Positions 8,026-17,158 of a DNA stretch of 64,000 nucleotides are shown here, piece by piece (position 1 is the stretch's first letter; each line of letters begins with the position of its first letter). Location of the stretch: contig NZ_JAKFGB010000014.1 of assembly GCF_022267515.1 (NCBI RefSeq), positions 806,001 to 870,000 on the forward strand. Direction: 5' to 3'. Both the position numbers and the translations under genes were made by a program. Under the pieces are notes generated by a model, which saw only the letters and a list, made by a program, of their open reading frames with translations, was not told the origin of the DNA and ran no database searches. Source of the DNA: Rubinisphaera margarita. GTDB lineage: Bacteria > Planctomycetota > Planctomycetia > Planctomycetales > Planctomycetaceae.

Positions 8026-9039
8026 TTAGTGCATCCCCGTGTCGATCAGTTCGCGGAGTTCCGCCACGCTCAGCCAGCGGTCGTTGCTGTCGGAGCGATA
8101 ATGGAATCCTTCCGGAACCCGTCGGGCATGATGATGCTCCTCGAAGCGGGCGATGTTTTCTTCCTGAGACGTGAATGGAGCCGTCGGCACCATGATGTAA
8201 TTGTCGTCGGTTTCGATTGTGGAAAGGGAATCGGTTTCGGTGATCATTTCTTCGTGCAGTTTCTCGCCGGCCCGGATCCCGACAACCTTCTGTTCACACT
8301 CGGGGCCGACGGCTTCAGCGACATCGACGATGCGATACGACGGAATCTTCGGCACCCAGAGTTCGCCGCCGAGAGAGGCTTCCATCGCATGCAGCACGAG
8401 ATCGACGCCGTGACTGAGCAGAATGTTGAACCGTGTCATCCGCGGATCCGTGATCGGCAGCACGCCGGTTTCCTTCTGCTTGAGGAAAAACGGAATGACC
8501 GAGCCGCGGGAGCCCATCACGTTGCCGTATCGGACGACGGAGAGACGCAGATCGCGTTTCCCTTTCATGTTATTGGCGGCGAGAAAGAGTTTGTCGGAAC
8601 AGAGTTTCGTCGCTCCATAGAGATTGATCGGAGCACAGGCTTTGTCAGTCGACAGAGCGACGACCCGCTTCACATTGCGATCGAGTGAAGCCGAGATCAG
8701 ATTCTCAGCTCCCATGACGTTGGTTTGAATGCATTCAAACGGATTGTACTCGGCTGCGGGCACCTGTTTGAGGGCGGCGGCGTGAACGACATAATCGATG
8801 CCATCGAGAGCGCGGCGAAGTCGGGGCTGGTCGCGGACATCTCCGATGAAGAACCGCAGCTGCGGAAACTCGCCCCGCGGGAACCGCTGCTGCATTTCGA
8901 ACTGCTTGAGCTCGTCGCGGGAGTAGATGACGATCTTCGTCACTTCGGGATGGTCGGTGACCAGACGACTGATCAACGCCTGACCGAAAGAGCCGGTGCC
9001 GCCAGTGACAAGGACTGAAGAGTTGGAAGGGAAGTTCAT
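8026..9039 (-). CDS. pseB: UDP-N-acetylglucosamine 4,6-dehydratase (inverting)
   Basis: First enzyme of pseudaminic acid synthesis; it dehydrates and C5-epimerises UDP-GlcNAc using bound NADP. The NADP loop GGTGSFG lies near the N-terminus, followed by IYSRDELKQ, HAAALKQVPAAEYNP, LSTDKA with the catalytic T-D-K, and YGATK. These are hallmark PseB motifs. The ATG at 9039 (337 residues) is preferred over a TTG nine bases upstream. It is flanked on both sides by REPIN-like elements, which suggests that the spacing of this operon was opened by repeat insertion. Confidence 0.94.
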   Translation of the reverse strand: MNFPSNSSVLVTGGTGSFGQALISRLVTDHPEVTKIVIYSRDELKQFEMQQRFPRGEFPQLRFFIGDVRDQPRLRRALDGIDYVVHAAALKQVPAAEYNPFECIQTNVMGAENLISASLDRNVKRVVALSTDKACAPINLYGATKLCSDKLFLAANNMKGKRDLRLSVVRYGNVMGSRGSVIPFFLKQKETGVLPITDPRMTRFNILLSHGVDLVLHAMEASLGGELWVPKIPSYRIVDVAEAVGPECEQKVVGIRAGEKLHEEMITETDSLSTIETDDNYIMVPTAPFTSQEENIARFEEHHHARRVPEGFHYRSDSNDRWLSVAELRELIDTGMH

Positions 9040-9072
9040 GAATTGCAAATTTCAGTTCTGGTCACCTGATCG

Positions 9073-9234
9073 TAGCGGCGGCATCCTGCCGCCGAGAAAG
9101 ACAACACATGTCGGCTGGGATAGGCGAAGCCGTATCTCAGCATCGAACGTCCAAAACACCGAGATAGGCCTGCGGCTATCCGCGACTCCTATCTTCGCCG
9201 GCCACGCCCATTCGGCGGCAAGATGCCGCCGCTA
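9073..9234. repeat. REPIN-like nested palindrome (GGCGGCAT/CTGCCGCC family)
   Basis: Left arm 9073-9095 begins TAGCGGCGGCATCCTGCC. Right arm 9212-9234 begins TCGGCGGCAAGATGCCGCC and is its inverse complement apart from one mismatch. Each arm is quasi-palindromic. Between the arms is a second imperfect pair, GATAGGCGAAGCCGTATC and GATAGGCCTGCGGCTATC. The last bases of the right arm (CTA, 9232-9234) are the stop codon of wzt, so the repeat abuts or invaded the gene end. Confidence 0.8.
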
Positions 9235-10482
9235 CAGGTCGATCGGCTTCCATTCGAGCAGGGTACTGACGACACCGCCCCGGTTGTCGCCGCGAGCGGT
9301 CAGGAGATCGCTGACGCGAAACGCGAGTGTGTTCCCCGGCAGATCGACCTGGAAAGTCTCTTCCCGTCTGCTGGCCAGCGAGAGATAGACGCTGTATTCC
9401 CCGTGTCCGAGCACCCGTGGCGGCACGGTCATTCTGATCGTTCGCCGACCCGGCTGCAATGTCGCGAATGGATTGCTGGCCAGATCCTGACTGTCCGAAA
9501 CGAGGACGGTCAGGCCGTCCGCTCGGACAAGTTCCAGGTAACCGTAGACGCCGGCGATGTCCCGACGGACTTCGAACTCCATGTCGATCCCGATCGGCTC
9601 GTCGCAGCTGAACGAGATCGCGGGATCGCCGTTCTGGTTGTGCAGCGAAATTCGGGCGAGCTGAACGGGCTTCGATTCATCGAGCTCGAACTCGCGATAA
9701 GTCTGATCAGCGGCTGGCCAGAAGCTGGTCAGGTATTTGTCGACGGCCGCGTTGACATCGTCGTACATCGTGGAGGTGCCGTCTTCCAGCCAGAGGCATT
9801 TGTTACAGAGCCGCTGGATCGAAATCATGCTGTGCGAGACGATCAGAATGGTGTGTCCGCTGTGGGCGACATCGCTGATTTTCTGCAGGCACTTCCGCTG
9901 AAACTCGGCATCGCCGACAGCAAGTACTTCATCGACAATAAGAATCTCGGGCTGCAGATGGGCGGCGACCGCGAAGCCGAGTCGCACCTGCATCCCGCTG
10001 GAGTACCGCTTGACGGGCGTATCGAGAAACTTTTCGAGACCGGCGAACGCCACGATCTCATCGAACTGAGCAGCGATCTCGTGCCGCTGCATGCCGAGCA
10101 CGGTCCCACTGAGATAGATGTTCTCGCGACCAGTCAGTTCCTGATGAAATCCGGTCCCGACTTCAAGCAGCGAGCCGACTCGCCCTTTGATTCCGAATCG
10201 CCCCGAGGTCGGTTCCGTGATGCGGGACAGGACTTTGAGCAGCGTACTCTTGCCGGCTCCGTTGCGTCCGATGATGCCGACGACGTCGCCGCGGTGGACT
10301 TCGAAGTCGACGTCTCTCAAAGCCCAGAACGTCGTTTCGCTGGAAGAGTCGCCGTCCCGGCTTTGGCGGAAGGGAGCCGTCAGCCAGCCCATCAGCACTT
10401 CGGACAACCGGCTGTAGGGCTGCTTCTTCCCGATACGAAATTGTTTGCCGAGTCCCTCGGCGCGGATGACGACGTCGCTCAT
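9232..10482 (-). CDS. wzt: ABC transporter ATPase for surface-glycan export, with Wzt C-terminal domain
   Basis: Energises export of a lipid-linked O-antigen-type polysaccharide with the adjacent permease. 416 residues: the ABC ATPase covers about 5-245, with Walker A GRNGAGKST (72-80), signature YSSGM (160-164), Walker B ILIVDEVLAVGD (180-191) and the switch H217. Residues about 260-416 form a Wzt_C-like beta-rich domain, which in known systems reads the capped non-reducing end of the glycan. ATG at 10482 overlaps the permease stop by one base (TGATG). The last codons lie within a repeat arm. What glycan it carries is inferred from the neighbouring pse genes. Confidence 0.93.
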   Translation of the reverse strand: MSDVVIRAEGLGKQFRIGKKQPYSRLSEVLMGWLTAPFRQSRDGDSSSETTFWALRDVDFEVHRGDVVGIIGRNGAGKSTLLKVLSRITEPTSGRFGIKGRVGSLLEVGTGFHQELTGRENIYLSGTVLGMQRHEIAAQFDEIVAFAGLEKFLDTPVKRYSSGMQVRLGFAVAAHLQPEILIVDEVLAVGDAEFQRKCLQKISDVAHSGHTILIVSHSMISIQRLCNKCLWLEDGTSTMYDDVNAAVDKYLTSFWPAADQTYREFELDESKPVQLARISLHNQNGDPAISFSCDEPIGIDMEFEVRRDIAGVYGYLELVRADGLTVLVSDSQDLASNPFATLQPGRRTIRMTVPPRVLGHGEYSVYLSLASRREETFQVDLPGNTLAFRVSDLLTARGDNRGGVVSTLLEWKPIDL

Positions 10483-11336
10483 CACACCCGATCCGTAAAG
10501 AGGCGTTCCATCCGGCCGAAATTGTAGATGCCGGACAGGAGCAGAATCGTGGTGCCGATGCCCGAAATGATCAGCGGAATCAGCGGGGGAAATGTCGTAT
10601 CGAGGATCGACCAGCGGATCAGCGAAAGCAGTCCGACAAACGGATTCAGGCAATAAACGAACTGCACCGTGGGCGACATGCGTTCGAGGACCGCGGCCAG
10701 CTCGTAAGTGACCGGACTGGCCAGCAGACCGATACTGATCAGAAACGGCACCGTATATTGGACGTCGCGATAGAGGGCGTTCATGGCCGAGAACCACAAC
10801 GCAGCCGCCAGTGCGGTGAGAAACAGTCCGAGAGCAATGACGGGCAGCCAGAGAATCTGCAATGAAACGCCGACGCCGTACCAGAGCATCACGCCGATCA
10901 GCACGACGGCTGCAATCGCCAGGTCGACCAGCGGAGGGATCATCGAGGCCAGCGGCAGAATGATTTTCGGAAAGTAGACCTTCTGCACCAGTTGAGCATT
11001 CATGGAAATCGACTGCGTCGCCGCGACGACGGAAGTGGCTACGAATTGCCAGAAAATCAGAGCGCAGAGCGAGGTGACGGCATACGGCAGCCCGCTGGTT
11101 GTCGGACGGCCATCGAGTGTCGAAAACAGCATGCCGAAGACGATCATAGTGACAACGGGCTGAATGACTGCCCAGAGAGCGCCGATGAGCGTCTGTCGAT
11201 AGCGGACTTTCAGATCCCGCAGCGCGAACTGCCAGATCAGACTGCGGAAACGCCCGATCTCCATCACGTTGATGGAATCCCAGACGGTCCGTCGCCCGAA
11301 CCAGGTCAGGTCGTCGGTAGAAGAGTTGGTCGACAT
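10482..11336 (-). CDS. wzm: ABC-2 type glycan export permease
   Basis: Inner-membrane permease that forms the channel for the wzt ATPase. 284 residues with about six hydrophobic segments. The N-terminal RDLKVRYRQTLIGALWAVIQP is the usual amphipathic gate and first-helix motif of O-antigen ABC-2 permeases, and FVYCLNPFVGLL is typical of the C-terminal half. The start at 11336 (MSTNSSTDD) fits family length better than a frame 15 codons longer. First gene of the leftward pse/export block. Confidence 0.9.
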   Translation of the reverse strand: MSTNSSTDDLTWFGRRTVWDSINVMEIGRFRSLIWQFALRDLKVRYRQTLIGALWAVIQPVVTMIVFGMLFSTLDGRPTTSGLPYAVTSLCALIFWQFVATSVVAATQSISMNAQLVQKVYFPKIILPLASMIPPLVDLAIAAVVLIGVMLWYGVGVSLQILWLPVIALGLFLTALAAALWFSAMNALYRDVQYTVPFLISIGLLASPVTYELAAVLERMSPTVQFVYCLNPFVGLLSLIRWSILDTTFPPLIPLIISGIGTTILLLSGIYNFGRMERLFTDRV

Positions 11337-11425
11337 GCGATGAAATTCAACAGAGGCACGCGGCTGCGAGTCGACCGGCATGATAGTGAAACGAAGGTGC
11401 CGGCTGTACCGAGCGGGCCTCGGGC

Positions 11426-11926
11426 TTACTTCGCCTGTTCGTAGAACGCTTCTTTGGCTTCTGGATCTTCGAGGATCACAAACTCGCCTGTTTTGTCGTC
11501 GTAGGCGTAGTTCTGATAGTCGGGCAGGGCGTTCAGCTCCATATTGTGCTGAGCCATCATAGCCATGAATTCCTCGTGCGTCGGGTAGCGGTCGTCAGCG
11601 GCTTTCATCAGATCGATCTGATGTTTCATGTTCATTACATTGATCTGGGAAGAGGCGGAGATGTAGCCGGTAAGGACCGTCGTCAGCGGATCATTCCCGG
11701 AAACGCGGTTCTCGGTCACGACGAGATTCGGGTTCTCGGCCATCGCCTTGTTCTTGTCGAGAACGACTTTCGTCTTCCGTTTCACGAGATTCGGCCGCTT
11801 TTCCTCAGCGGGAGCGGGAGCCGAATTCTCCTGAGCAGTGGGAGACTGAACAGCGGAATCGTTGCAGCCGAGGGAGAGGCAGCAACCGAGAATCGAAAGG
11901 CCGACAAGAGAACGAAAGCAAAGCAT
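11426..11926 (-). CDS. Small lipoprotein of unknown function
   Basis: 166 residues with a signal peptide and lipobox LSLGC (C21 would be lipidated). After a Pro/Ala/Glu-rich linker, the mature part has KRKTKVVLDKNKAMAENPN, DPLTTVLTGYISASSQIN and PTHEEFMAMM, with an acidic C-terminus. I do not recognise a family; the basic-to-acidic layout resembles planctomycete-restricted secreted proteins. It is 89 bases upstream of wzm on the same strand, so it could lie in the same transcript, but no functional link is evident. Confidence 0.75.
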   Translation of the reverse strand: MLCFRSLVGLSILGCCLSLGCNDSAVQSPTAQENSAPAPAEEKRPNLVKRKTKVVLDKNKAMAENPNLVVTENRVSGNDPLTTVLTGYISASSQINVMNMKHQIDLMKAADDRYPTHEEFMAMMAQHNMELNALPDYQNYAYDDKTGEFVILEDPEAKEAFYEQAK

Positions 11927-12180
11927 GAGAGCGAATCCTGACTGAAAAACAGGAGAAGTGGATGGACGCCAGTGTCCCGAAATCCCGAGTCTGCTTCAAG
12001 CATGCGGGAAAATGGGATTTGACGGAGCGACCGGAGACGATCACAATAATGTGACCCGCTCGGGAATATCCCGATTGTCAATACGACCGATTTCATTAGC
12101 TTTGCGAAAGCTGCTGCAGACCGGTTGCCCGCGCTTTCGCACCTCGCCTGCCACCAGCTGAATGGAGTGACCCCTTAGAC

Positions 12181-12762
12181 ATGGCTGATCCAAAGATCCT
12201 TCTGCTTGCCGGCGATTTCGTCGAAGACTACGAAATCATGGTTCCGTTCCAGACGCTGCAGACCCTCGGGTTCCAGGTCGATGCTGTCTGCCCGGACAAG
12301 AAAGCCGGTGACAAGGTCCGGACCGCCATTCACGATTTTGAAGGCGATCAGACCTATACCGAGAAGCCGGGACACAATTTCACGCTCACAGCCGATTTCG
12401 ACAGCGTCAATCCGGCGGACTATGCCGGACTGCTGATTCCCGGGGGCCGGGCTCCTGAGTATCTGCGGCTCAACGAGCGTGTGCTCGAAATCGTGCGAAT
12501 CTTCATGAAGGACAACAAGCCGGTCGCGGCGGTTTGCCACGGATTGCAGATTCTGGCCGCCGCTGGTGTGCTCGAAGGTCGCAGCTGCACCGCTTATCCC
12601 GCCTGTGCTCCGGAAGTGAAAGTCGCCGGCGGAACGTATGTCAGCACCGAGATCGATGCCTCGGTCGTTGACGGCAATCTGGTCACTTCGCCGGCCTGGC
12701 CGGCTCATCCCGCCTGGCTGCGTGATTTCGCGAAGCTGCTGGGCGTCACGATCTCTCACTGA
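12181..12762 (+). CDS. DJ-1/PfpI family protein
   Basis: 193-residue cytoplasmic member of the DJ-1/PfpI/ThiJ superfamily, which includes proteases, glyoxalase-like deglycases and chaperones. The nucleophile elbow is A-V-C119-H120-G, with Glu at about 15 (DFVEDYE) as the likely partner acid. The IPGGRAPEYLRL segment (about 86-97) is typical of the PfpI/YhbO branch. Start ATG 12181. The next gene begins 60 bases later on the same strand. The substrate cannot be told from sequence. Confidence 0.9.
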   Translation: MADPKILLLAGDFVEDYEIMVPFQTLQTLGFQVDAVCPDKKAGDKVRTAIHDFEGDQTYTEKPGHNFTLTADFDSVNPADYAGLLIPGGRAPEYLRLNERVLEIVRIFMKDNKPVAAVCHGLQILAAAGVLEGRSCTAYPACAPEVKVAGGTYVSTEIDASVVDGNLVTSPAWPAHPAWLRDFAKLLGVTISH

Positions 12763-12822
12763 CAATGAACTGAAATCGATTCCGATAGCGGGCGTTCCTC
12801 TTTTTTCGGCGATGGTGCGAGT

Positions 12823-13740
12823 ATGATCAAACTGGGCATTATCGGAGCGAGCGGGTCCGACTTCGCAAAGCTGTACGTGCCGGCTCTGGAAGCTCTGCAG
12901 AAACGGGTGCGGGTCGAGTGCATTTACGACTATGTCGCGCACTGCGCCGAACAGTCAGCCCGGTTGATCAACTCCACCGTGGCGCACTCGTTTCGTTCGC
13001 TGATTCGCCGGAGTGACATTGACGCCGTGCTGGTCCTCGGAAGCGGCTGGCCGGGAATCCTGCCGGTTGTCGAATGCCTCAGGGAAGAGAAGCCGGTCTA
13101 TGTCGCCAATTCTCTGGCAATTCCCGAGGACATTATGCCGGAGATCGGCCGGATGGTCGTCGAATCGGGTGCGATCACGGCGGTTGAGAATCGTTTTTGT
13201 TACGCCCCGGCCGGGCTGCGGTCTCAGGAACTGATCGCCAGCGAACTGGGCCGACCGGTCACGGTGACACGCTTCCTGTCGCGGGAAGCCGCACTGGAGT
13301 CTCAACTCGCCACCATTGCCGAGGCAATGGGCTGGTTCCGGCATTTGTTACCCGGTTACGAGTTCCAGATTGATTCGGCAGCCGAGGATCCGCTCGATCG
13401 CTTTGTTCTCCAGAGAGCCTCCCGGACGGGCGAGGTCTCAACGGTCAATGTGCAGTTTTCCCTGCAACCGGACGACCGCTGGTTCGAACTGGCCACTGAT
13501 CAGGGCGCGATTTCTATCTATTCGGCTGAAGAACTGGGCTGGTTGCATCACGATGCCAAGGGGACGGAACCTGCTCGAGAGATCCTGACTCACGAACGAA
13601 ACAGCGTCTCCAGGCAGATTGACTTCTTTTGTCGCCGAATCGTCGGCGGCTTGATTCCCGTGCACGATCTCTCCAACGGACTCTGGTCGCAGCAGCAGGC
13701 TCTGGCTGTCCTGCAACGTCTGTCGAGTTCGTCGACCTGA
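12823..13740 (+). CDS. Gfo/Idh/MocA-like protein with degenerate active site
   Basis: 305 residues. The N-terminal half is a Rossmann nucleotide-binding domain (IKLGIIGASGSDFAKLYVPAL) of the kind found in Gfo/Idh/MocA oxidoreductases. The family's EKP motif, whose lysine is catalytic, should follow EEKPVYV; the sequence there reads ANSLAIP, so the lysine is missing. The C-terminal half is a plausible alpha/beta substrate domain with few aromatic active-site residues. It may bind a nucleotide or sugar without catalysing a redox step. Start ATG at 12823, in tandem with the DJ-1 gene. Confidence 0.7.
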   Translation: MIKLGIIGASGSDFAKLYVPALEALQKRVRVECIYDYVAHCAEQSARLINSTVAHSFRSLIRRSDIDAVLVLGSGWPGILPVVECLREEKPVYVANSLAIPEDIMPEIGRMVVESGAITAVENRFCYAPAGLRSQELIASELGRPVTVTRFLSREAALESQLATIAEAMGWFRHLLPGYEFQIDSAAEDPLDRFVLQRASRTGEVSTVNVQFSLQPDDRWFELATDQGAISIYSAEELGWLHHDAKGTEPAREILTHERNSVSRQIDFFCRRIVGGLIPVHDLSNGLWSQQQALAVLQRLSSSST

Positions 13741-13784
13741 GCGTCAGGCGTATCCCGGCAAATGCGCGTTCCATGCAGCGAATC

Positions 13785-13843
13785 TCAATCCGAAGCGTGA
13801 GCGAGGACGTCTCGTCGTGGTCCTCGCTGAGGCTTCGAGTTGA
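13785..13843. repeat. Inverted-repeat doublet, TCAGCGAGG family
   Basis: Left arm 13785-13808 ends GAAGCGTGAGCGAGGAC. Right arm 13820-13843 begins GTCCTCGCTGAGGCTTCG. The 24-base arms are near-complements across an 11-base loop. It lies between two convergent genes, ending 24 bases from the stop of the next, and shares its core with the elements at 1544 and 29430. Confidence 0.75.
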
Positions 13844-13866
13844 GAAGTCCACGGCGATGACGCGTT

Positions 13867-16665
13867 CTACTTGAGTAGACCCTTGAGCAGTTCCAGCGGT
13901 TTGCTCGATTTGGAGGGCTCGTCGGTGGCGGGTTCAGCGGTTGCCAGAGGCGGAGTGTTGCCCCGCGGGAGCGGCAGGACCTGGACTTTCAGGTCGTCGA
14001 TGGCGACATCGCCCAGGCCATGGAGTTCGAGAACGAGCTTCAGGTCTTCCTGCTTCCAGATCGGTCGCAGCATCTGGAACTGATGCCATTCGGTCTCTTC
14101 GGTCCACTGCAGTGCACAGCTCGCTCCGAATTGTGTGTCGTAGATGCGGAAGCCTTCGAGGCTGTCGGTGATGTCCCGCGGAAGTCGCACCCAGCCGGTC
14201 ACGTGCAGCAGATCGCCCGACTTCACCGAGATGGGCGGCGACTGATAGCGGACCGACGGATTCTCTGTATTCGTGACGTGCTGGTTCTCCGCGGCAACGG
14301 CGACCATTCTCAGGCTGTACTCCCCTTCGCGAACATTGCTCGGGTCGAGTGCATCATAAACGACGATCTGTTCGGACGTCGTCAGATCCCGGGTCCAGCC
14401 TTCGACTCGCATTGCGCTGGCGTCCTCGAACGAAGCCGATCGGATCACCGAAGCGTTTGCGGGCGTTTCCTGTTTTCCAAGACGCTGGATGAGATCCCAG
14501 TAATCGGGGAGCGTCTGGTAACAGACCGTGTGTGGCACCGAAGAGGGGGCGGAGACATGCTGGACAGCGTGCTGCCAGTGCAGTCGCTGGAGGATCCGCA
14601 TCAGCTGGCAGGCGACTTCGGCGTTGTCGCGGGCCTGGTGATAATGCTGTTTCTGCCACGACAGGCGAGCTTCGTCAATCAGGCGGCGGCTCTGATCGAG
14701 CAACTGCGGAGCTTCCGGCAGTCCGACGCCGAGGTTGGCCAGCTGTGCGTCCACTTCAGTGACTCGATTCAGTTTGGCTTCCGCCAGTTGCACGGAGAGA
14801 TCGGCACTGCGGGACTGGATCTTCTGAATCTTCCGCTCCATTTCCTGAGCAACCCCCTGATCGGTCGCTACCATGAGCGCGGTTGTCATGTTGAAGCGGG
14901 GAATGCGGATCTCTGTTCCGCCTGATTTGCGGCTCGTTTCCAGGGGCCACAATCCGGTTGGCGTGATCTGCCAGAGAAAAGCGGATTCCGGGAGGCTGCG
15001 GACAAGGACCTTGAGATCGTTCGCGGCCAGGGGGCCAGGCACATACTGCGAATCGGCCTCGGCTGCTGAGATGAGGATCACCAGACCATGCTCACTGCGA
15101 ACGAGCGCGCAGGTCAGTTGTTCTTCGGTCGTCACTCCCGATTCGCTTCGACTTGCCACCGTGCGATTGCCACCCATCGCTCGCCCCAAAGGCAGGGAGA
15201 ATCGATCGATCACTTCACCGTTGGCGAGAAACGGTTCGAGCAGGTCGAGTTCGGTGATGAGCTGTTCGAGCACGAGGCGACGTTCTTCAAGCCCCGGGCC
15301 TTCGGCATTCAGCGGCGTCCAGTTCCAGTATCCAAGTCCGCGGCAGCCGGAGCAGAGCGCATGATAGGTCTGCAGCCGTATCTGCTCCGGTTCGATCACA
15401 GCCGGGCTGAGTCCGGAGTTCTGGCGGAAGTCGGCGATCTCGCGTGACGGTTCGGTTTGCAGCCAGGTCATCACAAATGTCCCGGGGCGCGCCCGGCGAA
15501 TACGTCGCTCGAAATGCTGAGCATATCCCTGCATGCTGCATGGGGTCTGCAGGATGTGTTTGCTGATCCCGAGCAGGTCGACATCGCGTGAGAAGACAAG
15601 TTCTTCGGAGGTGACATCCGCCATCACCGGACGGTTCTGTCGACGATCGCTCGATTTGACCTGATGCACCCAGTGTCGCAGCTGTTGATGAGCGTCCGGC
15701 TGGATGCGAACACCCAGATTCCAGAACAGGATGCCGTCGGTTTCCGGACCGAACGGAGCCAGACTCCCTTCCACGGCATCGAGGATCTGGCCTTCCTCGG
15801 ATTTTACGCTGGGCGGCCAGGCAGTCGCCCAGATGCCGCGTTCATTAAGCTCTCGGATCAGATCGCGATTGAGATAATTATCGATCCAGACGACATTTGC
15901 CCCGAGCCGGTCGAACATCTCGGTCGGCTCTTTCTGGTAGGGGAGAATGACCGGAAAGATTTCGCGTCCATCGACGGAGAGTGAATCGAGCTGAAAATCG
16001 ATCTGCGGCCCCTGCGGACGGGCACTGGTCGGAGTTACAACCTGTTGAGTCTCGATATTCGGACTCACGATCGGCGACATCCGGAGATCGTCGATCATGA
16101 TCTCCGTCATCCCCTTGCCGAGATTCTGACGCAGGTAGATCCGATCAACATACATGCCCCGCGGATCGAGTTCCTGCGGCTTCATCGAAGCCCGCCAGAG
16201 AATGAGATGTTTGGCGATAACGCTGTCGCTTGTACTGCAGGTCAGCTTTTGCCACTTGGTCGCTTCGGTGAGGGAGTCGCCGATGATGAGCCGTGTAACC
16301 GGCTGCCCGGTTTCAGGATCGATCTGATTGGGAAAGACGATGCGAGCTGCCAGTTCGGTTCCCGGACGATTGCTGTAGGCGGCGACTTCGAGGCGGAGTT
16401 CATCGAATACGCGGGCCGGCTGAACAGGACACTCGAGCACGACCGAAACGTTCTGGTCCTGGGTCATGAACTGAAGGCGTTCTGCCCCCTGGCCGGAGTA
16501 GGCGAGCGACTTGGTCCGCTCGTGCAGGCGAAGCTGAACTCGCTGGTCGTCGAAGAAGACCTTGCAGCTGACTTCGTCGCCTTCGAATTTGTTGGTGTAT
16601 TCCTCAGCGTCGACGAATGGACAGAGCGTCAACAGTAGTGCGAGCACGCGCAATGCGAGAAGCAT
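13867..16665 (-). CDS. Large secreted protein, glycosidase-like
   Basis: 932 residues from the start at 16665 (MLLALRVLALLLTLCPFVDA), an obvious signal peptide ending near 20. Residues about 25-220 look like a beta-sandwich, binding-type domain. The middle (about 230-600) has a TIM-barrel-like run: PVILPYQKEPTEMF, GANVVWIDNY, GIWATAWPP, GILFWNLGVR, LLGISKHI, GLGYWNWTP. A helical stretch (about 630-720) and a second beta-sandwich end the protein, with a Pro-rich tail. I cannot place it in a named glycoside hydrolase family, so catalytic activity is uncertain. Similar in size and plan to the gene at 52658-55423. Confidence 0.7.
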   Translation of the reverse strand: MLLALRVLALLLTLCPFVDAEEYTNKFEGDEVSCKVFFDDQRVQLRLHERTKSLAYSGQGAERLQFMTQDQNVSVVLECPVQPARVFDELRLEVAAYSNRPGTELAARIVFPNQIDPETGQPVTRLIIGDSLTEATKWQKLTCSTSDSVIAKHLILWRASMKPQELDPRGMYVDRIYLRQNLGKGMTEIMIDDLRMSPIVSPNIETQQVVTPTSARPQGPQIDFQLDSLSVDGREIFPVILPYQKEPTEMFDRLGANVVWIDNYLNRDLIRELNERGIWATAWPPSVKSEEGQILDAVEGSLAPFGPETDGILFWNLGVRIQPDAHQQLRHWVHQVKSSDRRQNRPVMADVTSEELVFSRDVDLLGISKHILQTPCSMQGYAQHFERRIRRARPGTFVMTWLQTEPSREIADFRQNSGLSPAVIEPEQIRLQTYHALCSGCRGLGYWNWTPLNAEGPGLEERRLVLEQLITELDLLEPFLANGEVIDRFSLPLGRAMGGNRTVASRSESGVTTEEQLTCALVRSEHGLVILISAAEADSQYVPGPLAANDLKVLVRSLPESAFLWQITPTGLWPLETSRKSGGTEIRIPRFNMTTALMVATDQGVAQEMERKIQKIQSRSADLSVQLAEAKLNRVTEVDAQLANLGVGLPEAPQLLDQSRRLIDEARLSWQKQHYHQARDNAEVACQLMRILQRLHWQHAVQHVSAPSSVPHTVCYQTLPDYWDLIQRLGKQETPANASVIRSASFEDASAMRVEGWTRDLTTSEQIVVYDALDPSNVREGEYSLRMVAVAAENQHVTNTENPSVRYQSPPISVKSGDLLHVTGWVRLPRDITDSLEGFRIYDTQFGASCALQWTEETEWHQFQMLRPIWKQEDLKLVLELHGLGDVAIDDLKVQVLPLPRGNTPPLATAEPATDEPSKSSKPLELLKGLLK

Positions 16666-17158
16666 GCCGCCTCTCAAACCGCAAGCGGTTCGGTGGCAGT
16701 CAGTTAAGAATCGTCGACTGTTCAACAGACGATCAGAATCCAGGAAGCGCCGATTCACAACTGCTCGTCCCTGAGCTTGTTATCTGACTCTCTGTCCAGC
16801 CACAGAGATGTCGGAACAATCGTTAGATTCCGTCAGAACAGACTGGACTTCGGTCATAGCCGCATGCAGAATCGATTTGATCTGTATAAACGGAACCGAG
16901 GGATCGGGGCTCGTTCGATCCGCGTCCTCGGGACGTCGGGAGAACTTGCCGCGATTTGCTCCGGGTGCCAAGATCTCGTCCTTCATGTCCCGCACCTCGG
17001 GGGCGTCCGAAGTGTATCAGACACGGTCGGGTACCGACAACACCATCCGTCTGGAGCGTTTGGTCGGATTTCCGTTGAGATTGAAACACAAGACCATTCG
17101 TTTACCAACGTTGAGGGCTCGGATTTGTCCGGTCACCTGAACGAACAGGATCAGTGCC
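16666..17158. other. Divergent intergenic region
   Basis: About 490 bases between the start of the leftward secreted protein and the rightward 95-residue protein. Promoters for both should lie here. Short frames are present on both strands, but none has a plausible ribosome site, a recognisable motif or independent support. No clear repeat or structured element was seen. Confidence 0.4.

Noticed and set aside
9223..10527. A 434-codon rightward frame opposite wzt
   Set aside because: It is the complement of a gene with complete ABC ATPase motifs.
10483..10797. Upstream extension of wzt by 105 codons
   Set aside because: It overlaps the permease gene in another frame and has no motif; the ATG at 10482 overlaps the permease stop by one base, which is typical for this pair.
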